From: Bacillota bacterium
GTDB lineage: Bacteria > Bacillota > Bacilli > Bacillales > Cytobacillaceae
Assembly (NCBI GenBank): GCA_023387295.1
Contig: JAEWIG010000005.1
Location: 1-6,181 of the forward strand
Length of the DNA stretch: 6,181 nucleotides
Direction of reading: 5' to 3'
Position numbers and translations under genes: made by a program. Of the stretch, positions 1-5,439 are shown piece after piece. Below the pieces are notes generated by a model. It saw only the letters and a list, made by a program, of their open reading frames with translations, did no database searches and had not been told where the DNA came from. Every line of letters starts with the position of its first letter. Within the stretch, counting starts at the first letter, position 1.

Positions 1-35
1 TTATAAAAAAGCCCCCTATTGAAAACAGGGGGCTT
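1..35 (-). terminator. Rho-independent terminator of the NCS2 permease gene
   Basis: On the minus strand a perfect GCCCCCT/AGGGGGC stem (33-27 with 17-11), extended by AA/TT pairs, encloses a 9-nt loop and runs into a T-rich tract at 10-5. It begins 8 nt after the permease stop codon. This is a textbook intrinsic terminator, oriented for the minus strand. Confidence 0.93.
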
Positions 36-43
36 CTACAGTA

Positions 44-1351
44 TTAGCTTTTCTTCAATTCAAAGCTTTCAAGTGCTGACCAATTAATGATTTTCTCTAA
101 AATAATGGATATAAGAACACCCATAATCAGCCCATTTGAAATAAATGGTTGTATGAGAACTGGCAAATTCGTAAAAAGCGATGGGGAAACATTCATTAAG
201 CTAATACCAATAAGCACAGGTGCAGCTAATCGGAAAATGGTATTCGTGTTAAATTCCTTGCCATTTAAGCTGCTAAAAGCGGTACCGAATAATTGCATAT
301 ACGCTACAAACAGGACGGCATTTCCAACAGTAACCGGCATCGTTGACAATAGCGGACCTAATGCAGGAACAATTCCAACTAGAGTCAGTAATGCTCCCCC
401 GATAAAAAATGACTTTCTTTCAAAAATGCCTGTGCTCTGTAAAAAGCCAATTGTTGAAGCAAACGGAGCGAATGGCACGAGTCCAAAGCCTGTCCCGATA
501 ATAGAAAAACCAATTGTTACAAAAATCGAATGACGATATTCCTTTTTCGTTGTCTTTCGTTGGAACACCTTTTCACCAGCACTAATGGCTGCGACAGTAT
601 TACTTAAATTCATCATGCCGGCAAAAAAAGCAACAGCGACAATTCCCCACTCTAAATTCGGTTTTCCTAAAGGAAAGAGAGTAAATGTTAAAGTTGACGC
701 TTGTGCTACCTCAGCTACATTATTTAAAAATAACAAGTCATATACGATCCAACCAACAATTAAGCCAATTAAGATGGAAAAATTACTAACAATCTTATTT
801 CCTTTCAACTTTAAAATGCTAACAAATATCACAATACCGAGTGAAAATAAGCTTACAGGAATATCAATTGTACCTTGCTCAGTAATCTTCAACATTCCCT
901 TAAAAAAGATAAAAACGAGCTGAAAAGTTAATAAAAATAAATATACCGACATAACCATCGGGTTAAAAATTGATTGCAGTAATCCTATCCCATTGCAAGC
1001 AGCAAGAATGATGGTGACGAGAGAGGCTAACAGAAATCCTGTTGCTAATCCGCCACCAATCGTAGAAAAGCTCATCCCGAGTGACGATGCAGATAAACCT
1101 AAGTTTAAGATTAGTCCCCATAGTAAGCCCGAATGCCCTTCCATTAACGGAAATCGATGCCCTTTCCACGCTTGAAAAATACAGGCAAGACCCGTAAAAA
1201 TGAGCGAGGTTTTTAGCATCATGGCCATTGTATCTGGAGGTAACTCAAATGCATTCCCTACAGATATAGGAATCATAACTGTATTAGCAAAAATAAAAAA
1301 CAGCCACTGAATAGAAGAAAAAACGGTCACAGATGATACTGATTTATTCAT
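44..1351 (-). CDS. YbbY-type NCS2 family nucleobase (xanthine/uracil) permease
   Basis: This is a very hydrophobic polytopic inner-membrane protein of the NCS2 (nucleobase:cation symporter 2) family, expected to import a purine or pyrimidine with protons. From memory it resembles Escherichia coli YbbY, a putative purine permease whose substrate is not established. Shared patches are IQWLFFIFANTVMIP near the N-terminus, HRFPLMEGHSGLLWG (about 65-79), FFKGMLK (about 149-155), MMNLSNTVAAI (about 246-256), VPFAPFASTIGFLQSTG (about 292-308), and the C-terminal QPFISNGLIMGVLIS. The classical NCS2 signature with a GG pair appears only as the degenerate MPVTVGNAVLF. The frame is open from a GTG at 1363. 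I prefer the ATG at 1351 (435 residues), because GTGGTG, one mismatch from GAGGTG, lies about 6 nt upstream, while the upstream GTG has no ribosome binding site and sits against a hairpin. It has its own terminator and probably its own promoter. Family assignment is firm; the substrate is unknown. Confidence 0.9.
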   Translation of the reverse strand: MNKSVSSVTVFSSIQWLFFIFANTVMIPISVGNAFELPPDTMAMMLKTSLIFTGLACIFQAWKGHRFPLMEGHSGLLWGLILNLGLSASSLGMSFSTIGGGLATGFLLASLVTIILAACNGIGLLQSIFNPMVMSVYLFLLTFQLVFIFFKGMLKITEQGTIDIPVSLFSLGIVIFVSILKLKGNKIVSNFSILIGLIVGWIVYDLLFLNNVAEVAQASTLTFTLFPLGKPNLEWGIVAVAFFAGMMNLSNTVAAISAGEKVFQRKTTKKEYRHSIFVTIGFSIIGTGFGLVPFAPFASTIGFLQSTGIFERKSFFIGGALLTLVGIVPALGPLLSTMPVTVGNAVLFVAYMQLFGTAFSSLNGKEFNTNTIFRLAAPVLIGISLMNVSPSLFTNLPVLIQPFISNGLIMGVLISIILEKIINWSALESFELKKS

Positions 1352-1369
1352 ATTAGACACCACTTTTAT

Positions 1370-1402
1370 AAAAAATCGGCTATTCTTACTGATCAGCCGA
1401 TT
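1370..1402 (-). promoter_or_regulatory. Hairpin with T-tract in the 5' region of the permease gene (attenuator-like or operator)
   Basis: On the minus strand, AATCGGCT (1402-1395) and AGCCGATT (1381-1374) form a perfect 8-bp stem around a 13-nt loop containing TGATC. Six Ts follow, and the permease ATG starts about 19 nt beyond them. The structure looks like an intrinsic terminator placed in front of the gene. However, the best -10 box (1411-1406) would start transcription inside the left arm, so it could instead be a 5'-end stabilising hairpin or a repressor-binding inverted repeat. I found no known riboswitch, T-box or PyrR-type leader. Confidence 0.6.
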
Positions 1403-1405
1403 ACT

Positions 1406-1434
1406 ATTATAATATAATTTTCCATCTTCGATGA
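1406..1434 (-). promoter_or_regulatory. Candidate sigma-A promoter of the permease gene
   Basis: A perfect TATAAT lies at 1411-1406 on the minus strand, downstream of the efflux-pump terminator and upstream of the permease start. At 17 bp spacing the -35 position reads TCATCG, which is a poor match to TTGACA. The call therefore rests on the -10 box and its position between terminator and gene. In such AT-rich DNA a chance TATAAT is quite possible. Confidence 0.45.
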
Positions 1435-1462
1435 TTTTTTTTATTCAAATATAAATAATATT

Positions 1463-1493
1463 AAAAAAGCCAATTCCCATTTGAGAATTGGCT
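1463..1493 (-). terminator. Rho-independent terminator of the PbuE-like gene
   Basis: On the minus strand AGCCAATTC (1493-1485) pairs perfectly with GAATTGGCT (1476-1468) around an 8-nt loop, followed by a T-run (1468-1463). It begins about 19 nt past the efflux-pump stop codon. It separates the two transporter genes into different transcription units. Confidence 0.93.
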
Positions 1494-1511
1494 ACCATTT
1501 CATATCACTCA

Positions 1512-2687
1512 CTATTTCGGATTTCCTTGTGGCGAATACACATTCCTACCTAGCTTTGCCATTGAAAGTAAGGCAGCTCCTAAAGCAAAAATTACAATAA
1601 TTCCACCAATCGTCGGATTCAACACGACAGAGGATTGCTCAAGAACAATCCCACCTATGAAAGAGCCTGACGCAATACCAAAATGACCGGCTGAGTTGTT
1701 TAACGTTTGTTGAATTCCTGCCGTCTCTGGACTCAACTCGATTAAGTACGTTTGAACAGCTGGAGAAACGCACCAGCTTATCATACTCCAAATGGCTAAT
1801 ATCACTAAGAAAAGCGGCAATACATCTGTCGTAAAGGGGATGATAAAGAGTGATAGCGCAAAGACAACAAGAAGTGAAAGAATCGTTATTTTCGCCCCAA
1901 ATCGGTCTGCTAATATTCCTCCTAGGCCACCACCTATAACAGCAGCAATCCCGAATATTAAATAGACAATACTTACCCATGTCCCATTAAGTCCCATTTC
2001 CATTTTTAAAAACGGGGTTAAATAAGCATAAAAGGTTAAATGACCTGCTAGATGTAAAAATGAAATCAATTGAGCAAAAAGAATTTTGCGGCTTTTCAAT
2101 GTACGAATTTGTTGAGAAATTGGAATCGGAGGATTCGGAGCCAATTTTTCTAAAAAATAGTGTACTCCTACCATCGATATGAGTGTTAAAACCGAAACGA
2201 GCAGAAAAGGCGCTCTCCAGCTAAAGGTGTTTCCGAGCATCAACCCTACCGGTACTCCTAACACAAGTGATGCACTGATTCCCATAAAAACAATCCCAAT
2301 AGCACGAGCACGATACTGCTCTGCGACAATATTCGGCACCATCGTTAAACATAAAGCAATTAATAACGAGCCACTAGCCGCTGTTATCATTCTGCCAAGT
2401 ACTAAAATACTATAAAAGGGACTGAAAACGATGATCATATTTCCTAGCAAAAAAACAGCTAAAGAAATCATCATAAGTAGCTTCCGCTCCACTTTTTGTG
2501 TCATCGTTAACAAAATAGGTGCTAAAATGGCAAAGGTAAGCGAAAAGATTGTTATTAAAAACCCCGCCTGTGCAAGGCTGATTTCAAGATCATTAGCAAC
2601 TAAATCAAGCAATCCACTAATAATTAACTCGACCATCCCGACAACAAACGAGACAAGTCCTAATAAATACACACGTTTATCCATCAT
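1512..2687 (-). CDS. pbuE: PbuE-like MFS purine base/nucleoside efflux transporter
   Basis: This 391-residue major facilitator protein has the 12-helix layout of the DHA1 drug:H+ antiporters. It matches my recollection of Bacillus subtilis PbuE (388 residues), which exports adenine, hypoxanthine and related purines. Shared stretches are VELIISGLLDLVANDLEIS (about 19-37), YRARAIGIVFMG (about 125-136) followed by LGVPVG, LAGHLTFYAYLTPFL (about 213-227), FGIAAVIGGGLGGILADRFG (about 245-264, including the A-like loop motif of the second half), and SPAVQTYLIELSP. A strong AGGAGGG (2699-2693) precedes two consecutive ATG codons at 2687 and 2684, with 5 and 8 nt spacing; either could be the start. 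It is monocistronic, with its own candidate promoter and terminator. No purine riboswitch is present upstream, unlike the adenine-switch-controlled B. subtilis gene. NepI-type nucleoside exporters and other DHA1 exporters are relatives, so the exact substrate is inferred from family. Confidence 0.8.
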   Translation of the reverse strand: MMDKRVYLLGLVSFVVGMVELIISGLLDLVANDLEISLAQAGFLITIFSLTFAILAPILLTMTQKVERKLLMMISLAVFLLGNMIIVFSPFYSILVLGRMITAASGSLLIALCLTMVPNIVAEQYRARAIGIVFMGISASLVLGVPVGLMLGNTFSWRAPFLLVSVLTLISMVGVHYFLEKLAPNPPIPISQQIRTLKSRKILFAQLISFLHLAGHLTFYAYLTPFLKMEMGLNGTWVSIVYLIFGIAAVIGGGLGGILADRFGAKITILSLLVVFALSLFIIPFTTDVLPLFLVILAIWSMISWCVSPAVQTYLIELSPETAGIQQTLNNSAGHFGIASGSFIGGIVLEQSSVVLNPTIGGIIVIFALGAALLSMAKLGRNVYSPQGNPK

Positions 2688-2761
2688 TCATACCCTCCTA
2701 ACGGATACTAAACAATGGTAACTTGATTAGAGAAAGAAAACAAGTACAATTGATCTTATTG

Positions 2762-2791
2762 AATTCTAGAATTGTTTGTAAATTTATTCAA
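2762..2791 (-). promoter_or_regulatory. Sigma-A-type promoter of the PbuE-like gene with overlapping palindrome
   Basis: On the minus strand TTGAAT (2791-2786) and TAGAAT (2768-2763) are separated by exactly 17 bp, and each is close to the sigma-A consensus. Transcription would start near 2756, giving a leader of about 70 nt. The -10 box lies inside a perfect 12-bp palindrome, AATTCTAGAATT (2762-2773), a possible repressor site. The promoter is supported by spacing and position; the operator role is a guess. Confidence 0.65.
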
Positions 2792-2842
2792 ATGACCTTC
2801 ACTTGGTAGATTCGTGACAACTTATTTTATAAAATGGAAAAA

Positions 2843-2931
2843 TTGGCGTGATTTTGGACTTTGCGCGTCAATTTTTCTATACTTCTTGCATTTTTGGCGG
2901 GATTCTCGCCTTTGCGCGTCAATTTAACTAT
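2843..2931. repeat. Two tandemly arranged imperfect repeats with 51-bp period
   Basis: The segments 2843-2880 and 2894-2931 agree at 32 of 38 positions and share an identical 16-bp core, CTTTGCGCGTCAATTT (2859-2874 and 2910-2925). The core is notably GC-richer than its AT-rich surroundings. In the second copy, GGCGGG and CTCGCC around 2896-2910 can form a short hairpin; in the first copy this pairing is lost. It lies upstream of the pbuE promoter and downstream of the anti-sigma terminator. It could be a decayed intergenic repeat family or a pair of protein-binding sites. Confidence 0.75.
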
Positions 2932-2990
2932 TAATCCTGTTTTTTTGACACAATACAGGTAATACCACTATTTTGTACTTATTTATGTAT

Positions 2991-3023
2991 AAAAAAACCG
3001 CTCCAAGTATATTGGTAGCGGTT
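2991..3023 (-). terminator. Rho-independent terminator of the sigma/anti-sigma operon
   Basis: On the minus strand AACCGCT (3023-3017) pairs with AGCGGTT (3002-2996), and an inner CCAA/TTGG helix continues it after a one-base bulge. A run of Ts (2997-2991) follows. It begins about 25 nt beyond the anti-sigma stop codon. This is a convincing intrinsic terminator for minus-strand transcription. Confidence 0.92.
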
Positions 3024-3047
3024 CAAATAGTTAAAGTTCAGTTCATT

Positions 3048-4349
3048 TTACGGAATTTCAATTTCAAACGCTTCATACATAACTGGCTTAGGCTGTTTTA
3101 CTGTTTTCACAAAGAGTTCTTTCTTTTTACCAGTGATGAATTCCTGCTTGAAGTGATTTCCTTCTATTCTTACAGGTAAAGGATTATCTTTTGAGTATAG
3201 ATTATTTCCTTTGCCATCCTCAAGCCAAACTGGATTATGTGAAGCATAATTGTCTGTAATGAAATCACTTTTGACTTCATAAAAGATAACTGTTTTGTCA
3301 CCTTCCTGTTCGAGCTTTTCAATGATTACCTCTCCGCTCTCACCTTGATCCAGAACTGTTGGCAGACTTTGGCCGTCTAGCTTCAATGCTACCTCATCTA
3401 TATCTTCAAAAACTCTAGTGTACGGAATGATTTTTACTTTCTTTGTGCCTTCTTTTAATGGAGTAAAGAGGTAATTGAGTTTGACGATTTCTTTACCATT
3501 TTCGACTTCACCTTGGCCACTTCCACTTACTTGATCCAATACATTTCCCTTTTCATCTAAAACGAAGAAGTTTAAGCCATAAATATCTAGCTTGTTTTGA
3601 TTCTCATCTGCTGTTACATTTACAACTATATTTGTTCCCGCTGGTCCCAGTTTTAAAGAAGCAATCTTAACTTCTGCTTCTTCAATTGCTTTCATTGCTG
3701 TTGGCCTTATGACGGTTACTATATTAGATTGCTTCACAGGAAACGCAAACTCCCATTTCCCAGGAATAAGCCCAACTGCATCTATTCTCATCTTTAGCTC
3801 AAATTCTTCTGGTAATTCTTCTGTTGGCGTAATATTGATTGTTCCTTTATATTTTGCCGGCGTAATGAATTCTCCTGAAGATCCCGAACTAAAATTAATC
3901 TCTTTTCCATTGACCCAAATCGTTGGTCTCTCTAATTCTCCCAAAGCAAACAACGCTTCATGTGTATAGCCAAACGTTAAGCGAGTTCCATCATAGAAAA
4001 CCTCATTCATTGTCAAAGTGATTCCGTTATCTTTTGAAGTCTGCTCGATAACCTGTGTTAATCCCTTCTGTCCAGCAATTCGTAATCCTTCATCTTTAGA
4101 GTCATTAAAAAAGTTCCCGACAAGTGGAAGATTAGAAGCGACCTTCGCTACTGCTGGTGAAACGATAGCAGACCCCATAAACAAACCAAATCCGACAACA
4201 GCTGCACTTAGCGAATATATAACCTTTTTTCGCAATGTTTTTTTTATTTTATTTTCTTTTATTGTGTTTTCAATAATCGTATCAAGTTTCTCCATTGGCA
4301 CTTGAATTTTATCCATTTCCTTTTTAAACTCTGGAAATTCATTATTCAT
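3048..4349 (-). CDS. DUF4179-type membrane anti-sigma factor (partner of the ECF sigma factor)
   Basis: This 433-residue single-pass membrane protein is the presumed inhibitor of the ECF sigma factor encoded just upstream. Residues 1-42 are a charged cytoplasmic segment (IQVPMEKLDTIIENTIKENK, then a basic KKTLRKK stretch) expected to hold the sigma factor. One transmembrane helix lies at about 43-63, and roughly 370 extracytoplasmic residues follow, rich in beta-type sequence. Residues about 40-130 look like DUF4179 (SPAVAKVASNLPLVGNFF), and the part around 215-320 resembles DUF5643, domains usually paired in Firmicute anti-sigma proteins. No HxxxCxxC zinc motif is visible. The ATG at 4349 overlaps the last 8 nt of the sigma gene, and its AGGAGG lies inside the sigma coding end, so translation is probably coupled and stoichiometry fixed. 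It is cotranscribed with sigma and has no promoter of its own. The signal sensed outside the cell is unknown. Confidence 0.87.
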   Translation of the reverse strand: MNNEFPEFKKEMDKIQVPMEKLDTIIENTIKENKIKKTLRKKVIYSLSAAVVGFGLFMGSAIVSPAVAKVASNLPLVGNFFNDSKDEGLRIAGQKGLTQVIEQTSKDNGITLTMNEVFYDGTRLTFGYTHEALFALGELERPTIWVNGKEINFSSGSSGEFITPAKYKGTINITPTEELPEEFELKMRIDAVGLIPGKWEFAFPVKQSNIVTVIRPTAMKAIEEAEVKIASLKLGPAGTNIVVNVTADENQNKLDIYGLNFFVLDEKGNVLDQVSGSGQGEVENGKEIVKLNYLFTPLKEGTKKVKIIPYTRVFEDIDEVALKLDGQSLPTVLDQGESGEVIIEKLEQEGDKTVIFYEVKSDFITDNYASHNPVWLEDGKGNNLYSKDNPLPVRIEGNHFKQEFITGKKKELFVKTVKQPKPVMYEAFEIEIP

Positions 4350-4866
4350 TTACACAATCCTCCTTCATTTTTTCACGGAGCCTCTGAATCCCACGATGAA
4401 TATTTGTTTTAACTGTTCCTTCCGGGCAATCTAGTATTTCCGCAATTTGCTTAACCGAATAGTCTTTATAGAAACGTAAGACTAACACACTCTTATATTT
4501 TTCATCCAACTCATGAATCGCCTCTAACAAATCAAAATTCCGCTCTCTCGGCGTATACGATTGAACCTTATTTTCTAAAATATCTCTTTCCATGGGAATA
4601 ACTCTTTTTTTCTTATTTAATAGATCAACAGCCGTATTAATAAGAATACGAGTCAACCAGGTCGAAAAATACCGCTCATCTTTTAAACCTTTAATGGAAA
4701 TGAACGCTTTATAAACCGTCTCCTGAAAAACTTCAAGTGCATCATCTTCGTTTTTCATATAAATATAAGCCATTTTATAAAGCTTTACCTTTTCCTCTTC
4801 TATCAGCTCTTGAAAGGCTTTGTTATTCCCTTTTTTCGCTTTTTGAACTTTTTTTATTTTGATCAA
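4342..4866 (-). CDS. ECF-type RNA polymerase sigma factor (sigma-70 family, group IV)
   Basis: This is a 174-residue sigma factor with only regions 2 and 4, typical of ECF sigmas. Region 2 spans about 18-88, with the core-binding and -10 recognition stretch DDALEVFQETVYKAF (41-55) and FSTWLTRILINTAVDLL (67-83). A short linker follows, and region 4 (about 112-168) carries the -35 helix-turn-helix YSVKQIAEILDCPEGTVKTN (136-155). The frame stays open to 4977, but I place the start at TTG 4866. AGGAGG lies 10 nt upstream of it, and an ECF-type promoter and the preceding gene's terminator lie inside the would-be extension. The family-like N-terminus, IKIKKVQKAKKGNNKAFQELIEE, begins exactly there. 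It overlaps the anti-sigma gene by 8 nt. The layout resembles B. subtilis SigV/SigW-class systems, but I cannot assign it to a named sigma. Confidence 0.93.
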   Translation of the reverse strand: MIKIKKVQKAKKGNNKAFQELIEEEKVKLYKMAYIYMKNEDDALEVFQETVYKAFISIKGLKDERYFSTWLTRILINTAVDLLNKKKRVIPMERDILENKVQSYTPRERNFDLLEAIHELDEKYKSVLVLRFYKDYSVKQIAEILDCPEGTVKTNIHRGIQRLREKMKEDCVNE

Positions 4867-4870
4867 AATA
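4855..4870. repeat. Perfect 16-bp palindrome across the sigma-factor start codon
   Basis: TATTTTGATCAAAATA is exactly self-complementary and contains the TTG initiation codon (4866-4864). It lies just downstream of the ribosome binding site. In RNA it could form a weak six-pair A-U hairpin with a GAUC loop, and in DNA it could be a dimer-binding site. It may be coincidental in AT-rich DNA. Confidence 0.8.
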
Positions 4871-4896
4871 GGTGTTCCTCCTCTCTTCCAACTGTT

Positions 4897-4924
4897 AGAT
4901 AGTTCATGGATGGAAAACGTTTCA
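4897..4924 (-). promoter_or_regulatory. ECF-type promoter of the sigma/anti-sigma operon (probable autoregulation)
   Basis: On the minus strand TGAAAC (4924-4919) matches the -35 element of B. subtilis ECF sigma promoters. It is followed by a short T-run in the spacer, as is common in those promoters, and 16 bp later by CTATCT (4902-4897) in the -10 position. Initiation near 4890 leaves a leader of about 25 nt with the AGGAGG site. The -10 differs from the usual CGT(C/A), so the sigma may have its own specificity. Autoregulation is inferred from the promoter type. Confidence 0.65.
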
Positions 4925-4938
4925 AGTTTTTCACACAG

Positions 4939-4974
4939 AAAAAGCGCTTCCCCAATCCGAATAGGAACAAGCGC
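4939..4974 (-). terminator. Rho-independent terminator of the small membrane protein gene
   Basis: On the minus strand GCGCTT (4974-4969) pairs with AAGCGC (4949-4944), with additional CC/GG pairing inside. A run of five Ts follows at 4943-4939. It lies about 19 nt past the stop codon of the small membrane protein gene. It separates that gene from the sigma operon and argues against any sigma start further upstream. Confidence 0.88.
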
Positions 4975-4992
4975 CACATAAATTTCTTTAAT

Positions 4993-5289
4993 TTATTTTT
5001 CATTTTCAATTTTTTCAGCGTTATCATTCAGCAAAGTAGAGTACATAAAATATGTCACTACACATAATACGAGACTTACAAATAACAAAATACTTCCCGT
5101 TATGAGAAAACCATCGATATACTTCTCGGTTATTAATAGATATAGTCCAGTGTCTGCTCCACCTTGTTTTATTAACCAATCTTCTGCTAAGCTCCGACCG
5201 AAACTTACACTAAAAAAAATGAGCACTAAAGCACCAAAAACGGAAATGATACTTAATGTTAATATTCCCTTTAGGTTATCTTTACTCAC
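4993..5289 (-). CDS. Small two-helix membrane protein of unknown function
   Basis: I do not recognise this 98-residue protein. It has a short charged N-terminus (MSKDNLKG), a first transmembrane helix at about 8-30, and a loop of about 27 residues (GRSLAEDWLIKQGGADTGLYLLITEKY). A second helix lies at about 58-82, and the charged C-terminal tail is LLNDNAEKIENEK. Both ends are predicted to lie on the same side of the membrane, probably the cytoplasm. The GTG start at 5289 is chosen because GGAGGTG (5302-5296) lies 6 nt upstream; the frame is open to a TTG at 5316 that lacks such a site and would contain the Shine-Dalgarno. It is flanked by terminators on both sides, so it is probably monocistronic, with a sigma-H-like promoter upstream. 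The spacing, ribosome binding site and terminator make it a real gene. No role can be assigned. Confidence 0.82.
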   Translation of the reverse strand: MSKDNLKGILTLSIISVFGALVLIFFSVSFGRSLAEDWLIKQGGADTGLYLLITEKYIDGFLITGSILLFVSLVLCVVTYFMYSTLLNDNAEKIENEK

Positions 5290-5338
5290 AAAGAGCACCT
5301 CCAAGATTTCTCCCAATCACAAACTTTCCTACTTAATA

Positions 5339-5367
5339 CTATTCTCCTAAAATGCTCTTTTTCCTTT
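5339..5367 (-). promoter_or_regulatory. Candidate sigma-H-type promoter of the small membrane protein gene
   Basis: On the minus strand AAAGGAAAA (5367-5359) and GGAGAATAG (5347-5339) are separated by 11 bp. They match the Bacillus sigma-H consensus (RnAGGAwWW, 11-12 bp, RnnGAATww) at all but one defined position. No comparable sigma-A promoter is visible between the psiE terminator and the gene. The AT- and purine-rich context raises the chance of a false match. Confidence 0.4.
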
Positions 5368-5370
5368 ATA

Positions 5371-5402
5371 AAAAAATCCTTATGCTTGGACATAAGGATT
5401 TT
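5371..5402 (-). terminator. Rho-independent terminator of psiE
   Basis: On the minus strand AATCCTTATG (5400-5391) pairs perfectly with CATAAGGATT (5384-5375) around a 6-nt loop, extended by A-T pairs and followed by a T-run (5376-5371). It lies about 40 nt beyond the psiE stop codon and is correctly oriented for that gene. Confidence 0.93.
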
Positions 5403-5439
5403 AACAATGGCGGTTATGTTCTTTTAAAATTCCTTCATA

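Larger units (their letters stand above)
2693..2972. other. Intergenic region between the PbuE-like gene and the anti-sigma operon
   Basis: This stretch, together with the adjoining terminator up to 3047, has no convincing gene. It holds, from left to right, the pbuE ribosome binding site, an untranslated leader, a sigma-A-type promoter with an overlapping palindrome, and two imperfect 51-bp-spaced repeats. Near 2945 there is a plus-strand TTGACA with a weak downstream TATTTT. No tRNA-like fold or riboswitch consensus was recognised. Confidence 0.7.

Noticed and set aside
87..923. Plus-strand open frames of 148 and 112 residues
   Set aside because: They are antisense to the permease gene, have no ribosome binding sites or domain-like sequence, and are shadows of the real coding frame.
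2795..2815. TCTACCAAG on the minus strand, reminiscent of a purine riboswitch core segment
   Set aside because: The other conserved junction segments and flanking P1 helix are absent, and it lies upstream of the likely transcription start of the PbuE-like gene.
2936..2959. CCTGT/ACAGG inverted repeat
   Set aside because: It is only five pairs with a long loop and no T-tract, well within chance for this composition.
2973..3179. Plus-strand open frame of 68 residues
   Set aside because: It crosses the sigma-operon terminator and the antisense of the anti-sigma gene, and it lacks a ribosome binding site and any recognisable sequence.
4867..4977. N-terminal extension of the sigma factor (37 extra residues)
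   Set aside because: The region contains a terminator hairpin, an ECF promoter and the ribosome binding site, and the extra residues do not look like sigma region 2.
5290..5316. Extended start of the small membrane protein at TTG 5316
   Set aside because: The extension encodes the GGAGGTG Shine-Dalgarno that correctly serves the GTG at 5289.
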